Shown: piece by piece, positions 1-6,215 of the stretch
How the letters are laid out: every line of letters begins with the position of its first letter
How positions within the stretch are numbered: the first letter of the stretch is position 1
Assembly (NCBI GenBank): GCA_937912045.1
Contig: CALDPI010000308.1
Span: 1-7,197, forward strand
Direction: 5' to 3'
Source: an uncultured Clostridia bacterium
Lineage (GTDB): Bacteria > Bacillota > Clostridia > Oscillospirales > Acutalibacteraceae
DNA: 7,197 nt
Program-made: the position numbers and the translations under genes
Notes under the pieces: generated by a model
Seen by the model: the letters and a program-made list of their open reading frames with translations, nothing else
Databases searched by the model: none
Told to the model about the DNA's origin: nothing

Positions 1-104
1 GCGCTGACCAGGATGGTTTCGGAAGCATCCGCCATGATGCTGCCCACCACCGGCACCGCGCTGGAGATGGCGCTTTTCGTCAGTTTTATCGCCGCCGCAG
101 CCCG
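1..104 (-). pseudogene. SpoIIIAE-like internal fragment, no start codon
   Basis: Read on the minus strand in the frame bounded by a stop at 105-107, this stretch encodes about 34 residues including KLTKSAISSAVPVVGSIMAD followed by ASETILVSA, open to the window edge. From memory of the family, the pattern 'PVVG, four residues, DA-x-ET-hydrophobic' is characteristic of the central membrane region of stage III sporulation protein AE. That protein is part of the SpoIIIA channel between mother cell and forespore. The family is about 400 residues long and this segment is normally well inside it, so the usual N-terminal part is absent. There is no plausible start or ribosome binding site in this frame; the only one nearby belongs to the lipoprotein signal in the adjacent frame. 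The match is recognised by eye only, and the fragment is too short to be certain. Confidence 0.45.
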
Positions 105-159
105 TTAATGACATTAAAAGAATACTTAACGTTGCAAGCAGTAAAAATAATTTTTTCAT
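1..159 (-). CDS. N-terminus of a lipoprotein-type ORF, apparently frame-disrupted
   Basis: An ATG at 157-159 follows a consensus ribosome binding site (AGGAGGG, 167-173, 7 bases away). It opens a textbook lipoprotein signal: two lysines, a leucine-rich core of about 13 residues, and a lipobox ending SLTGC with Cys21 at 97-99. This predicts secretion, lipidation of the cysteine and anchoring on the outer face of the membrane. After roughly GGDKTDEK the frame stays open to the window edge but turns into an Arg/His/Gly/Gln-rich string typical of out-of-frame reading. In the next frame the same DNA reads as a SpoIIIAE-like segment. GC is about 26% over 105-180 and about 64% over 1-104. The start and signal peptide look real; the product beyond about residue 25 is probably not. 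The gene lies 54 bases downstream of the preceding membrane protein gene on the same strand. It could be a frameshifted gene or an assembly artefact. Confidence 0.5.
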   Translation of the reverse strand, partial: MKKLFLLLATLSILLMSLTGCGGDKTDEKRHLQRGAGGGQHHGGCFRNHPGQR

Positions 160-213
160 TAGTTTTCCCTCCTGCAATTAGTATCTCTTAAAACTTCACA
201 CATATTCTTAAAA

Positions 214-606
214 TTAAATTAAGCTTTTTTGTTTTCCGTTAACACCCAAAATTCCGCCAATTCCGCCCGATAGGAGCATTATGACGGCATGAAGCAAGCT
301 TGATACCGAAAAAGCGTTATCGCCAAAAAACAACGATAATATAAAGATTATGGCAAACAGTACTCCCGACACGGCAATTCCCGTGAGCAATCCTCCGCTT
401 TTTTTAATTTTTGAAGCAAAAAGAGCGCCGAAAAAGCACCCTATAGCGAGCGATAATGCCGATAGTGTGCTGACCATTTTCGAATCAGCATTGGTGGCAT
501 ACATAAACACTGCCATCAAAAGCATAACAAGCGCCGTAATAACCACAGCACCTAAAAGCCCAAAGATTAAAAATTTGTATTTCGATATTATTTCTTTTAA
601 AGGCAA
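214..606 (-). CDS. Small four-helix membrane protein, TIGR04086-like
   Basis: This 130-residue protein has four hydrophobic segments at about residues 12-36, 44-64, 70-93 and 103-123, with short charged loops such as SKIKKSGG. It should be an integral cytoplasmic-membrane protein with no enzymatic motif. The size, four-helix pattern and position directly after yajC match the clostridial TIGR04086 family, whose function is unknown; family assignment is by pattern and context. The start is TTG at 604-606, chosen because GGGAGGGG (613-620) lies 6 to 7 bases upstream; the next Met is deep inside helix 1. That ribosome binding site sits in the 3' arm of a terminator-like hairpin after yajC, so expression may depend on read-through. 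The gene starts 57 bases after the yajC stop. Confidence 0.8.
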   Translation of the reverse strand: MPLKEIISKYKFLIFGLLGAVVITALVMLLMAVFMYATNADSKMVSTLSALSLAIGCFFGALFASKIKKSGGLLTGIAVSGVLFAIIFILSLFFGDNAFSVSSLLHAVIMLLSGGIGGILGVNGKQKSLI

Positions 607-642
607 AAAAATCCCCTCCCGATAATAGATATTCGGGAGAGG
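605..642 (-). terminator. Terminator-like hairpin after yajC that includes the next gene's RBS
   Basis: On the minus strand CCTCTCCCGA (642-633) pairs with TCGGGAGGGG (622-613) across a 10-base loop: nine pairs and one A/C mismatch. It is followed by A and seven T (611-605), the form of an intrinsic terminator, and lies 21 bases past the yajC stop. The 3' arm is also the ribosome binding site of the following membrane protein gene, and the last two T of the tract are the first two bases of its TTG start. It may act as a partial terminator, a translation-blocking hairpin, or both. Confidence 0.7.
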
Positions 643-663
643 ACGAGAATATACGAATAGATT

Positions 664-1017
664 TTATTTTGCAACGTCGTCGTGAATGGTCATATTCTGC
701 TGAATTGCCCATTTTGCAATGCGCTGTTTTGAATGGTCGCCCATGGATTCAATAACAAGGCTATCATCCTTGATGGACATAACACGGCCGTAAATGCCGC
801 CGATTGTGAGTATTTCATCGCCAACCTGAATGTTATTGCGCATAGCTTCTTCTTTCTTCTGCTTTTTTCTCTGCGGTCTGATGAGTACAAAATAGAACAC
901 AGCGATAATAACAACAATGTAAAGCACCATAAAGAGTGTGCTGCCTGTTCCGCCACCGTTTGTAGCCTTAGAAGCTGTACCGGCAGCATCAGCCAAGAAA
1001 AGATTTAAAAAATTCAT
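664..1017 (-). CDS. yajC: Preprotein translocase subunit YajC
   Basis: This is a 117-residue YajC, the small membrane protein that associates with SecDF and the SecYEG translocon to assist protein export and membrane insertion. A short Asn/Gly/Ala-rich N-terminus is followed by one transmembrane helix (about residues 27-46), then the family's positively charged RPQRKKQKK stretch (47-55), then the cytoplasmic domain with VGDEILTIGGIYGRV (65-79). The length is normal for the family. The ATG at 1015-1017 has CGGAGGT (1027-1033) 9 bases upstream. The gene follows tgt by 64 bases, the usual order in Clostridia and many other bacteria, and has a near-consensus promoter in that gap. Transcription probably ends, at least partly, at the hairpin at 605-642. 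Confidence 0.96.
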   Translation of the reverse strand: MNFLNLFLADAAGTASKATNGGGTGSTLFMVLYIVVIIAVFYFVLIRPQRKKQKKEEAMRNNIQVGDEILTIGGIYGRVMSIKDDSLVIESMGDHSKQRIAKWAIQQNMTIHDDVAK

Positions 1018-1047
1018 TTTTATAATACCTCCGTATTTGTTTTATAC

Positions 1048-1076
1048 ATTATACATTCAATATGATATTTTTTCAA
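1048..1076 (-). promoter_or_regulatory. Sigma-A-type promoter for yajC
   Basis: Minus-strand TTGAAA (1076-1071) is followed by exactly 17 bases and a perfect TATAAT (1053-1048). The start of transcription would fall near 1041, giving a leader of about 24 bases that carries the yajC ribosome binding site. It lies entirely between the tgt stop (1082) and yajC, so yajC can be transcribed apart from queA-tgt even though it may also be read from upstream. Confidence 0.7.
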
Positions 1077-1081
1077 GGGAA

Positions 1082-2212
1082 TTATACCCTTTTTCCCAAA
1101 AACTGTTCTTTTTCCTTTTTATAAGCTGCAAAATTGCCGTCTGCAAGTGCAGCTCTGATTTCCTCCATAAGCGTATTGTAGAAATGCAGATTGTGCATAA
1201 CAAGCAAGCGCTGTGACAGCATCTCACCGCTCTTGAGCAGATGGCGCAAATAAGCTTTTGAATATCTTTGGCAGACAGGACAATCGCAATTTGAATCAAT
1301 CGGTGACATATCGTCCTTGTATTTTTCGTTGTTGAGATTGATAATGCCATACGTTGTAAAGAGCTGACCGTGCCGCGCATTTCGGCTAGGCATTACGCAG
1401 TCAAAAAGGTCAACACCGCGTTCAACGCCGTTTAAAATATTCATCGGTGTTCCAACACCCATTAAATATCGCGGTTTATCTTGCGGCATATACGGCTCGA
1501 CCGACTCAATAACACGATACATATCCTCTGTCGGCTCGCCAACGGCAAGACCACCGATTGCATAGCCATCCAAATCAAGTTCACGTATTTCTTTCATATG
1601 CTCAATTCGCAAATCGTCAAAGGTACAGCCCTGGTTAATACCAAAAAGCATTTGTTGAGGGTTGACGGTATCTTCAAGTAAATTTAACCTTTGCATCTCG
1701 GTTTTGCAGCGTTTAAGCCAGCGAGTTGTTCGCGCACAGGAATCTTTTGCATAACCGTATTCTGCAGGGTTTTCAACACATTCGTCAAACGCCATTGCAA
1801 TGGTAGAGCCGAGATTTGATTGTATCCTCATGCTCTCCTCAGGGCCCATAAAAATACGTTTTCCGTCAACGTGCGAATTAAAAGTTACACCCTCCTCCTC
1901 GATTTTTCGAAGAGAGGCAAGTGAAAAAACCTGAAAACCGCCGCTGTCGGTCAGAATTGGACCGTCCCAGGTGGAAAATTTGTGAAGACCGCCAAGACTC
2001 TTTATAAGCTCGTCGCCCGGACGCACGTGTAAATGATATGTGTTGCTAAGCATTACCTGGCAATGCAGGGTCTTCAAATCTTCAGCCGAAACTGCACCTT
2101 TAATAGCGGCACAGGTAGCAACGTTCATAAACGCAGGGGTTTGCACAGTTCCGTGCACTGTCTCAAACGTGCCAAGACGTGCATTTCCCTCTTTTTTTAA
2201 CACCTTAAACAT
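1082..2212 (-). CDS. tgt: tRNA-guanine transglycosylase (Tgt)
   Basis: This 376-residue enzyme exchanges guanine 34 in the anticodon of tRNA Asp, Asn, His and Tyr for the queuosine precursor preQ1. It is almost exactly the usual bacterial length. Visible active-site features are Asp89 in LTDSGGFQVFS, Asp271 in FDCVMPSR (the nucleophile in characterised enzymes), GGLAVGE at 220-226, and the zinc site Cys309, Cys311, Cys314 and His340. Cys145 in FDEC and Val224 in LAVGE match the bacterial preQ1-using pattern rather than the eukaryotic queuine pattern; that reading rests on comparison from memory with the Zymomonas enzyme. ATG at 2210-2212 follows an AGAGGT site. It starts 17 bases after the queA stop, so the two genes are almost certainly co-transcribed and act in successive steps. 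Confidence 0.97.
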   Translation of the reverse strand: MFKVLKKEGNARLGTFETVHGTVQTPAFMNVATCAAIKGAVSAEDLKTLHCQVMLSNTYHLHVRPGDELIKSLGGLHKFSTWDGPILTDSGGFQVFSLASLRKIEEEGVTFNSHVDGKRIFMGPEESMRIQSNLGSTIAMAFDECVENPAEYGYAKDSCARTTRWLKRCKTEMQRLNLLEDTVNPQQMLFGINQGCTFDDLRIEHMKEIRELDLDGYAIGGLAVGEPTEDMYRVIESVEPYMPQDKPRYLMGVGTPMNILNGVERGVDLFDCVMPSRNARHGQLFTTYGIINLNNEKYKDDMSPIDSNCDCPVCQRYSKAYLRHLLKSGEMLSQRLLVMHNLHFYNTLMEEIRAALADGNFAAYKKEKEQFLGKRV

Positions 2213-2229
2213 AATAACCTCTAAAAAAC

Positions 2230-3249
2230 TTAAGAAATAAACATCGCATCGCCGAAAGAAAAGAACCTGTACTTTTCATTAACGGCAATATTATAAGCAT
2301 TCATTGTGTTTTTGTAGCCGGCAAAAGCCGAAACAAGCATAATAAGCGTGCTTTCAGGCAGATGGAAATTGGTAATGAGCGCATCCATACACTTGAATTC
2401 ATAGCCGGGATATATGAAGATTGAAGTGTCGTCGCTGCACTCACAAATCTCGCCCTTTTGTGCAGCGCTTTCAAGCGTTCTGCAGGAGGTAGTTCCCACA
2501 CAAATTACGCGGCCGCCATTCGCCTTTGTTTTGTTAATAAGCTCTGCCGTTTCTTTCGGGATATGATAATGCTCAGAATGCATTTTGTGCTCTTTAATAT
2601 TATCAACCTTAACGGGACGGAAGGTGCCAAGGCCAACGTGCAGCGTTACATAACCGATATTTACACCTTTTTTCTGTAAATTAGAAAGCATTTCCTCGGT
2701 GAAATGAAGTCCGGCTGTCGGTGCCGCGGCAGAGCCAAGCTCTTTAGAATAAACCGTTTGATAGCGTTCCTTATCTTTAAGCTCTGCTGTTATATAATGC
2801 GGCAACGGCATATTGCCGACCTCATCAAGAATTGAATAAAACTCGCCTTCATAAGAAAACTCAATAATTCGATTTCCGTCATCCTTAACCTCGGTAACCG
2901 TAGCAGAAAGCTTATCACCAAAATTAAAACAGCAACCGGGCTTTGCTTTTTTGCCGGGGCCTGCAATAGTTTCCCAAACGTCAGCATATAAATGTTTTAA
3001 AAGCACAAATTCAACAATAGCACCCGTGTCGACCCTTTCTCCAAAAAGACGTGCAGGAAGAACGCGCGTATTGTTGAGAATAAGACAGTCACCCTCTTTA
3101 AGATATTCTGATAAATCAGAAAAAACAGAATGGCCGACGTTACCGCTTTTTTTATCAAGAAGCATTAGTCTTGAAGAGTTTCTGGGCTCTACCGGATGCT
3201 GTGCTATAAGTTCTTTTGGTAAATCATAATAAAAATCGCTTTTTTTCAT
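2230..3249 (-). CDS. queA: S-adenosylmethionine:tRNA ribosyltransferase-isomerase (QueA)
   Basis: This 339-residue QueA transfers and isomerises the ribosyl part of S-adenosylmethionine onto preQ1 in tRNA, giving epoxyqueuosine, the step after Tgt. Family blocks appear in order: SDFYYDLPKELIAQHP (4-19), NNTRVLPARLFG (59-70), SAAAPTAGLHFTEEML (173-188), LHVGLGTFRPV (203-213), GTTSCRTLES (252-261), TNFHLPESTL (293-302) and RFFSFGDAM (328-336). Length is typical. The ATG at 3247-3249 gives the conserved N-terminus, but its ribosome binding site (AGGAGA, 3264-3269) is 14 bases away, longer than for the other genes here; no alternative start lies between. It is the first gene of the leftward queA-tgt unit and faces away from asd. 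No clear promoter of its own was found in the 157-base gap. Confidence 0.97.
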   Translation of the reverse strand: MKKSDFYYDLPKELIAQHPVEPRNSSRLMLLDKKSGNVGHSVFSDLSEYLKEGDCLILNNTRVLPARLFGERVDTGAIVEFVLLKHLYADVWETIAGPGKKAKPGCCFNFGDKLSATVTEVKDDGNRIIEFSYEGEFYSILDEVGNMPLPHYITAELKDKERYQTVYSKELGSAAAPTAGLHFTEEMLSNLQKKGVNIGYVTLHVGLGTFRPVKVDNIKEHKMHSEHYHIPKETAELINKTKANGGRVICVGTTSCRTLESAAQKGEICECSDDTSIFIYPGYEFKCMDALITNFHLPESTLIMLVSAFAGYKNTMNAYNIAVNEKYRFFSFGDAMFIS

Positions 3250-3288
3250 ATAAAAATTTGTACTCTCCTATGCTCACAAATGCATAAA

Positions 3289-3307
3289 ATATGTTTGACA
3301 AACATAT
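3289..3307. promoter_or_regulatory. 19-bp palindrome over the asd -35 box: operator candidate
   Basis: ATATGTTTGACAAACATAT is a perfect inverted repeat of 9 + 9 bases around a central A at 3298. It covers the whole -35 hexamer (3295-3300) of the asd promoter, the classic place for a repressor site, and lies about 40 bases upstream of the queA start, so it could affect both directions. I do not match it to a named regulator. The -35 sequence TTGACA accounts for part of the symmetry, but the outer arms (ATATG/CATAT) are not needed by the promoter. Confidence 0.5.
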
Positions 3308-3324
3308 CGTGCGGGTGTTAGAAT
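3295..3324 (+). promoter_or_regulatory. Sigma-A-type promoter for asd-dapA-dapB
   Basis: A perfect -35 TTGACA (3295-3300) is followed by 18 bases and TAGAAT (3319-3324), with an extended -10 TG at 3316-3317. Transcription would begin near 3331, leaving a leader of about 75 bases before asd. A weaker second pair, TTGAAA (3328-3333) and TATATT (3350-3355) with a 16-base spacer, overlaps the leader and could be an alternative start. Confidence 0.75.
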
Positions 3325-3354
3325 ATATTGAAATATTATTTTATAGTATTATAT

Positions 3355-3388
3355 TGCAAAAAACGCTTTAATTCAACTGTTTTTTGCA
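3355..3388 (+). repeat. Inverted repeat (hairpin) in the asd leader
   Basis: TGCAAAAAAC (3355-3364) and GTTTTTTGCA (3379-3388) are perfect 10-base complements around a 14-base loop. The hairpin ends one base before the asd ribosome binding site AGGAAGG (3390-3396). As RNA it is A/U-rich and only moderately stable. It has no following U-tract, so it is not a terminator. It may protect the 5' end, tune access to the ribosome binding site, or act as a DNA binding site. Confidence 0.5.
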
Positions 3389-3406
3389 CAGGAAGGATGT
3401 TCTTTT

Positions 3407-4498
3407 ATGAAAAAGTATAATGTTGGTATTGTTGGTGCAACCGGAATGGTTGGTCAGCGCTTTGCGCTCTTGCTCTCAAACCATCCGTGGTTCAACGTAA
3501 CTGCACTCGCCGCAAGTCCGCGCTCTGCAGGCATGACCTATGAAGAGGCTGTTGGCAACCGCTGGGCAATGACCGACCCGATTCCCGAGGCACTTAAAGA
3601 TATGGTTATTATGGATGCTTTGGGCGATATTGAAAAAATTACCTCGGTTGTTGATTTTGTTTTCTGCGCCGTTGATATGAAAAAGGACGAAATTCGCGCT
3701 TTGGAAGAAAACTATGCAAAGCACGAGTGCCCTGTAATTTCCAACAACAGCGCCCATCGTGGCACTCCCGACGTTCCGATGGTTATACCGGAAATCAACG
3801 CCGAACATATTAATATAATAGACGCACAGCGCAGACGTCTTGGCACAAAGCGCGGTTTCATCGCTGTTAAATCAAACTGCTCATTGCAGAGCTATGTTCC
3901 TGCCGTATTCCCCCTCACTGAAATGGGTGTTGAAAAGGTTCTCGTATGTACTTATCAGGCAATTTCCGGTGCAGGTAAAACCTTTGAGAGATGGCCTGAG
4001 ATGATTGATAACGTTATTCCCTTCATTTCCGGCGAAGAAGAAAAATCCGAGCAGGAGCCGCTTAAGATTTGGGGTAAAATTGAAGGTGACGTTATCGTAA
4101 ATGCCGACAGTCCCAAATTTACTGCACAGTGCCTGCGTGTTCCCGTTTCGGACGGTCATATGGCTGCAGTATTTATGTCATTCAAAAAGGCACCTGAGAA
4201 GGCTGAAATCCTCAAGGCTTGGAAAAACTATAAAGGCAGAGCGCAGGAGCTTGAGTTGCCCAGCGCACCGAAGCAGTTCCTTAACTACTTTGAAGAAGAC
4301 AATATGCCCCAGACCAAGCTCAACCGCAACCTTGAAAACGGTATGGCAATTTCCATCGGACGTCTTCGTGAAGACAGCCAGTACGATTATAAATTTGTTT
4401 GCCTCTCTCACAACACACTTCGCGGTGCCGCAGGCGGCGCTGTTCTGCTTGCAGAGCTTTTGTGTGCCGAAGGATACATTGAACCCTCTGTGCGTTAA
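3407..4498 (+). CDS. asd: Aspartate-semialdehyde dehydrogenase, archaeal/fungal-type subfamily
   Basis: This 363-residue cytoplasmic enzyme reduces aspartyl phosphate with NADPH to aspartate semialdehyde, the branch point to lysine/diaminopimelate, threonine and methionine. An N-terminal nucleotide-binding fold carries GIVGATGMVGQ (7-17). The catalytic cysteine is Cys158 in KSNCSLQ, the substrate-binding arginine is probably Arg244 in CLRVPVSDG, and the general base is His251 in DGHMA. The SNCS block and overall length fit the subfamily first described from archaea and fungi, also common in Clostridia, rather than the E. coli form. ATG at 3407-3409 is preceded by AGGAAGG at 10 bases; an ATG at 3397 is out of frame. 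It is first in an operon with dapA (24-base gap) and dapB, with a strong promoter and candidate operator upstream. Confidence 0.96.
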   Translation: MKKYNVGIVGATGMVGQRFALLLSNHPWFNVTALAASPRSAGMTYEEAVGNRWAMTDPIPEALKDMVIMDALGDIEKITSVVDFVFCAVDMKKDEIRALEENYAKHECPVISNNSAHRGTPDVPMVIPEINAEHINIIDAQRRRLGTKRGFIAVKSNCSLQSYVPAVFPLTEMGVEKVLVCTYQAISGAGKTFERWPEMIDNVIPFISGEEEKSEQEPLKIWGKIEGDVIVNADSPKFTAQCLRVPVSDGHMAAVFMSFKKAPEKAEILKAWKNYKGRAQELELPSAPKQFLNYFEEDNMPQTKLNRNLENGMAISIGRLREDSQYDYKFVCLSHNTLRGAAGGAVLLAELLCAEGYIEPSVR

Positions 4499-4522
4499 TT
4501 TTTAATTAATGGAGTGATTCAT

Positions 4523-5401
4523 TTGAAAAAACTGATTTTCAAAGGTGCTGCAACAGCAATCGTTACACCGATGAACGACGACTTCTCGGTAAACTATCCT
4601 AAGCTAAAGGAATTAACTGAAAATCAGATTAAAAAAGGCATTGACGCTTTGGTTGTTTGCGGAACAACGGGCGAATCCTCTACCCTGTCCGCTTCTGAAC
4701 ATTTTAATGTTATAAAAACAGTTGTTACACAGACAAACGGCAGGATACCTGTCATTGCCGGTGCAGGAAGCAACAGCACCTCGCACAGTGTGGAGCTTTG
4801 CAAAAGCGCCGAAAACGCAGGCGCAGACGCTTTATTGCTCGTAACACCATATTATAACAAAACCTCACAAAAAGGGCTTATAGCACATTATAATCACATT
4901 GCAGATAACACTTCGCTGCCGATTATTCTGTATAATGTTCCATCAAGAACGGGTGTTAATATTAAGCCGGAAACCTATAGAGAGCTCTCACTCCACAAAA
5001 ATATTGTGGCAGTAAAGGAAGCAAATAGTGACGTTGCCGCACTTGCTGAAAGTATGGCACTGTGTGGTGATAACCTCACTTTTTATTCGGGAAATGACGA
5101 CACAATCGTTCCCTTTATGTCTTTGGGTGCTTTAGGTGTTATATCGGTGCTTTCAAACGTTTTGCCGTATGAAACGCATAAAATGTGTGACGACTACCTA
5201 AATGGAAACACAGCTTCTGCTGCAGCGGCGCAGATTAAGTATATGGGTCTCATAAAAGCTCTTTTCTGTGACGTTAATCCGATTCCCGTTAAGGACGCAA
5301 TGAACCAATTAGGAATGCAGGTTGGGCCCACTCGTCTCCCCCTATGCCCTTCATCCAACGAGCATAAATTATTGATTAAATCCGAGCTCTCAAAAATATA
5401 A
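4523..5401 (+). CDS. dapA: 4-hydroxy-tetrahydrodipicolinate synthase (DapA)
   Basis: This 292-residue aldolase-type TIM barrel condenses pyruvate with aspartate semialdehyde, the first step committed to diaminopimelate and lysine. Conserved features are GTTGES (47-52), TPYYNK (108-113), Tyr137 in ILYNVPSRTG, Arg142 which binds the substrate carboxylate, and the Schiff-base Lys165 in AVKEAN. Length matches the family. I place the start at TTG 4523-4525, with GGAG at 4511-4514 eight bases upstream, giving MKKLIFKGAATAIVTP. A GTG at 4514 would add three residues but has no ribosome binding site upstream. It lies between asd, which makes its substrate, and dapB, which uses its product. Many DapA enzymes are feedback-inhibited by lysine; whether this one is cannot be judged here. 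Confidence 0.96.
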   Translation: MKKLIFKGAATAIVTPMNDDFSVNYPKLKELTENQIKKGIDALVVCGTTGESSTLSASEHFNVIKTVVTQTNGRIPVIAGAGSNSTSHSVELCKSAENAGADALLLVTPYYNKTSQKGLIAHYNHIADNTSLPIILYNVPSRTGVNIKPETYRELSLHKNIVAVKEANSDVAALAESMALCGDNLTFYSGNDDTIVPFMSLGALGVISVLSNVLPYETHKMCDDYLNGNTASAAAAQIKYMGLIKALFCDVNPIPVKDAMNQLGMQVGPTRLPLCPSSNEHKLLIKSELSKI

Positions 5402-5422
5402 AAAAATCAGGATGTGAAAAAT

Positions 5423-6178
5423 ATGTTAAACGTTTTACTGAGCGGTTGCTTTGGAAAGGTTAGCTCAGCCGTTGCTAATATCATTAAGAATAAGGAAAAT
5501 GTGCAGGTCGTTGCAGGTGTTGACATATGCCGCGATATGACCGCTGATTTTCCCACATTTACAAATTTTGACAGCGTAACGGTTGTTCCCGATGTTATTA
5601 TCGACTTTTCTAACCCTTCTAATCTTGATGATTTGCTTAATTTTTCACTCAAAAACAAAATCCCTGCCGTTATTGCTACAACCGGCTATAACGAGGAACA
5701 AATAAGCAAAATTCATTCTGCCGCAAAGGAAATACCCATATTTTTCACGTTTAATATGTCACTTGGTGTTAACGTTCTTGTTAGCTTGGCAAAGAATGCG
5801 GAAAAGATTCTCGGTGACGACTTTGATATTGAAATCATTGAAAAGCATCACAACCAAAAAATCGACGCACCGAGCGGAACCGCAATTATGATTGCAGAGG
5901 CACTGAATGACACGCTCGAGGGCGCAAGAAACTACGTTTACGACCGCCACTCTTACCGCGAAAAGCGTGATAAGAATGAAATCGGTATTCATTCTGTGCG
6001 TGGCGGCACAATAGTTGGCGAGCATGAGGTTATTTTTGCAGGCAATGACGAGATTATTTCACTTTCACACACCGCTCTTTCAAAAGGTCTTTTTGCAACA
6101 GGTGCTGTGAAAGCTGCTGAATTTATTGTGAATTGCGATTGCGGAATGTATGATATGAGCTCGATGCTTAATATGTAA
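5423..6178 (+). CDS. dapB: 4-hydroxy-tetrahydrodipicolinate reductase (DapB)
   Basis: This 251-residue NAD(P)H-dependent reductase converts the DapA product to tetrahydrodipicolinate. The N-terminal dinucleotide-binding fold begins VLLSGCFGKV (4-13), where the usual GxxGxM has Val in place of Met. DFS is at 61-63 and ATTGY at 85-89. The catalytic block IEKHHNQKIDAPSGTA (139-154) holds the general base His142, catalytic Lys146 and the substrate-binding SGT. RGG follows at 193-195. It is slightly shorter than the 273-residue E. coli enzyme, as is common in Gram-positive bacteria. ATG at 5423-5425 is preferred because AGGA (5409-5412) is 10 bases upstream; a GTG at 5414 lies almost on that site. 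It is last in the asd-dapA-dapB operon, 21 bases after dapA, and a terminator follows 6 bases after its stop. Confidence 0.96.
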   Translation: MLNVLLSGCFGKVSSAVANIIKNKENVQVVAGVDICRDMTADFPTFTNFDSVTVVPDVIIDFSNPSNLDDLLNFSLKNKIPAVIATTGYNEEQISKIHSAAKEIPIFFTFNMSLGVNVLVSLAKNAEKILGDDFDIEIIEKHHNQKIDAPSGTAIMIAEALNDTLEGARNYVYDRHSYREKRDKNEIGIHSVRGGTIVGEHEVIFAGNDEIISLSHTALSKGLFATGAVKAAEFIVNCDCGMYDMSSMLNM

Positions 6179-6184
6179 AATTTT

Positions 6185-6215
6185 AAAGCGAAGGGATTTT
6201 CCCTTCGCTTTTTTT
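6185..6215 (+). terminator. Intrinsic terminator of the asd-dapA-dapB operon
   Basis: A perfect 12-bp stem, AAAGCGAAGGGA (6185-6196) pairing with TCCCTTCGCTTT (6200-6211), has a 3-base loop and a T-tract to 6215, seven T in all from 6209. It starts 6 bases after the dapB stop. The T-tract touches the stop codon of the oppositely oriented small ORF. The minus strand has a broken T-tract after the stem, so termination from that side would be weaker. Confidence 0.93.

Noticed and set aside
485..1380. Other overlapping open frames within yajC, tgt and the small membrane gene
   Set aside because: They overlap well-supported genes, lack ribosome binding sites and have compositions typical of shadow frames.
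3250..3300. preQ1 riboswitch upstream of queA
   Set aside because: The minus-strand sequence before queA has no C-rich loop and A-rich tail arrangement resembling a preQ1-I or preQ1-II aptamer.
3271..3360. Leftward promoter for queA
   Set aside because: The region is very AT-rich and offers many weak -10-like strings, but I found no -35/-10 pair with acceptable spacing; queA may be transcribed from an unconvincing promoter here.
3325..3406. Lysine riboswitch or T-box in the asd leader
   Set aside because: The leader from the predicted transcription start is only about 75 bases, far shorter than either element, and contains a single simple hairpin without the conserved cores.
4101..4505. 134-codon ORF overlapping the 3' part of asd in another frame
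   Set aside because: It lies almost wholly inside asd, has no ribosome binding site and shows the Ser/Leu/Arg-rich composition of a shifted frame.
6185..6215. Fully bidirectional terminator serving the small minus-strand ORF
   Set aside because: The stem works on both strands, but on the minus strand the T-tract after it is interrupted by four A, so strong termination from that side is not supported.
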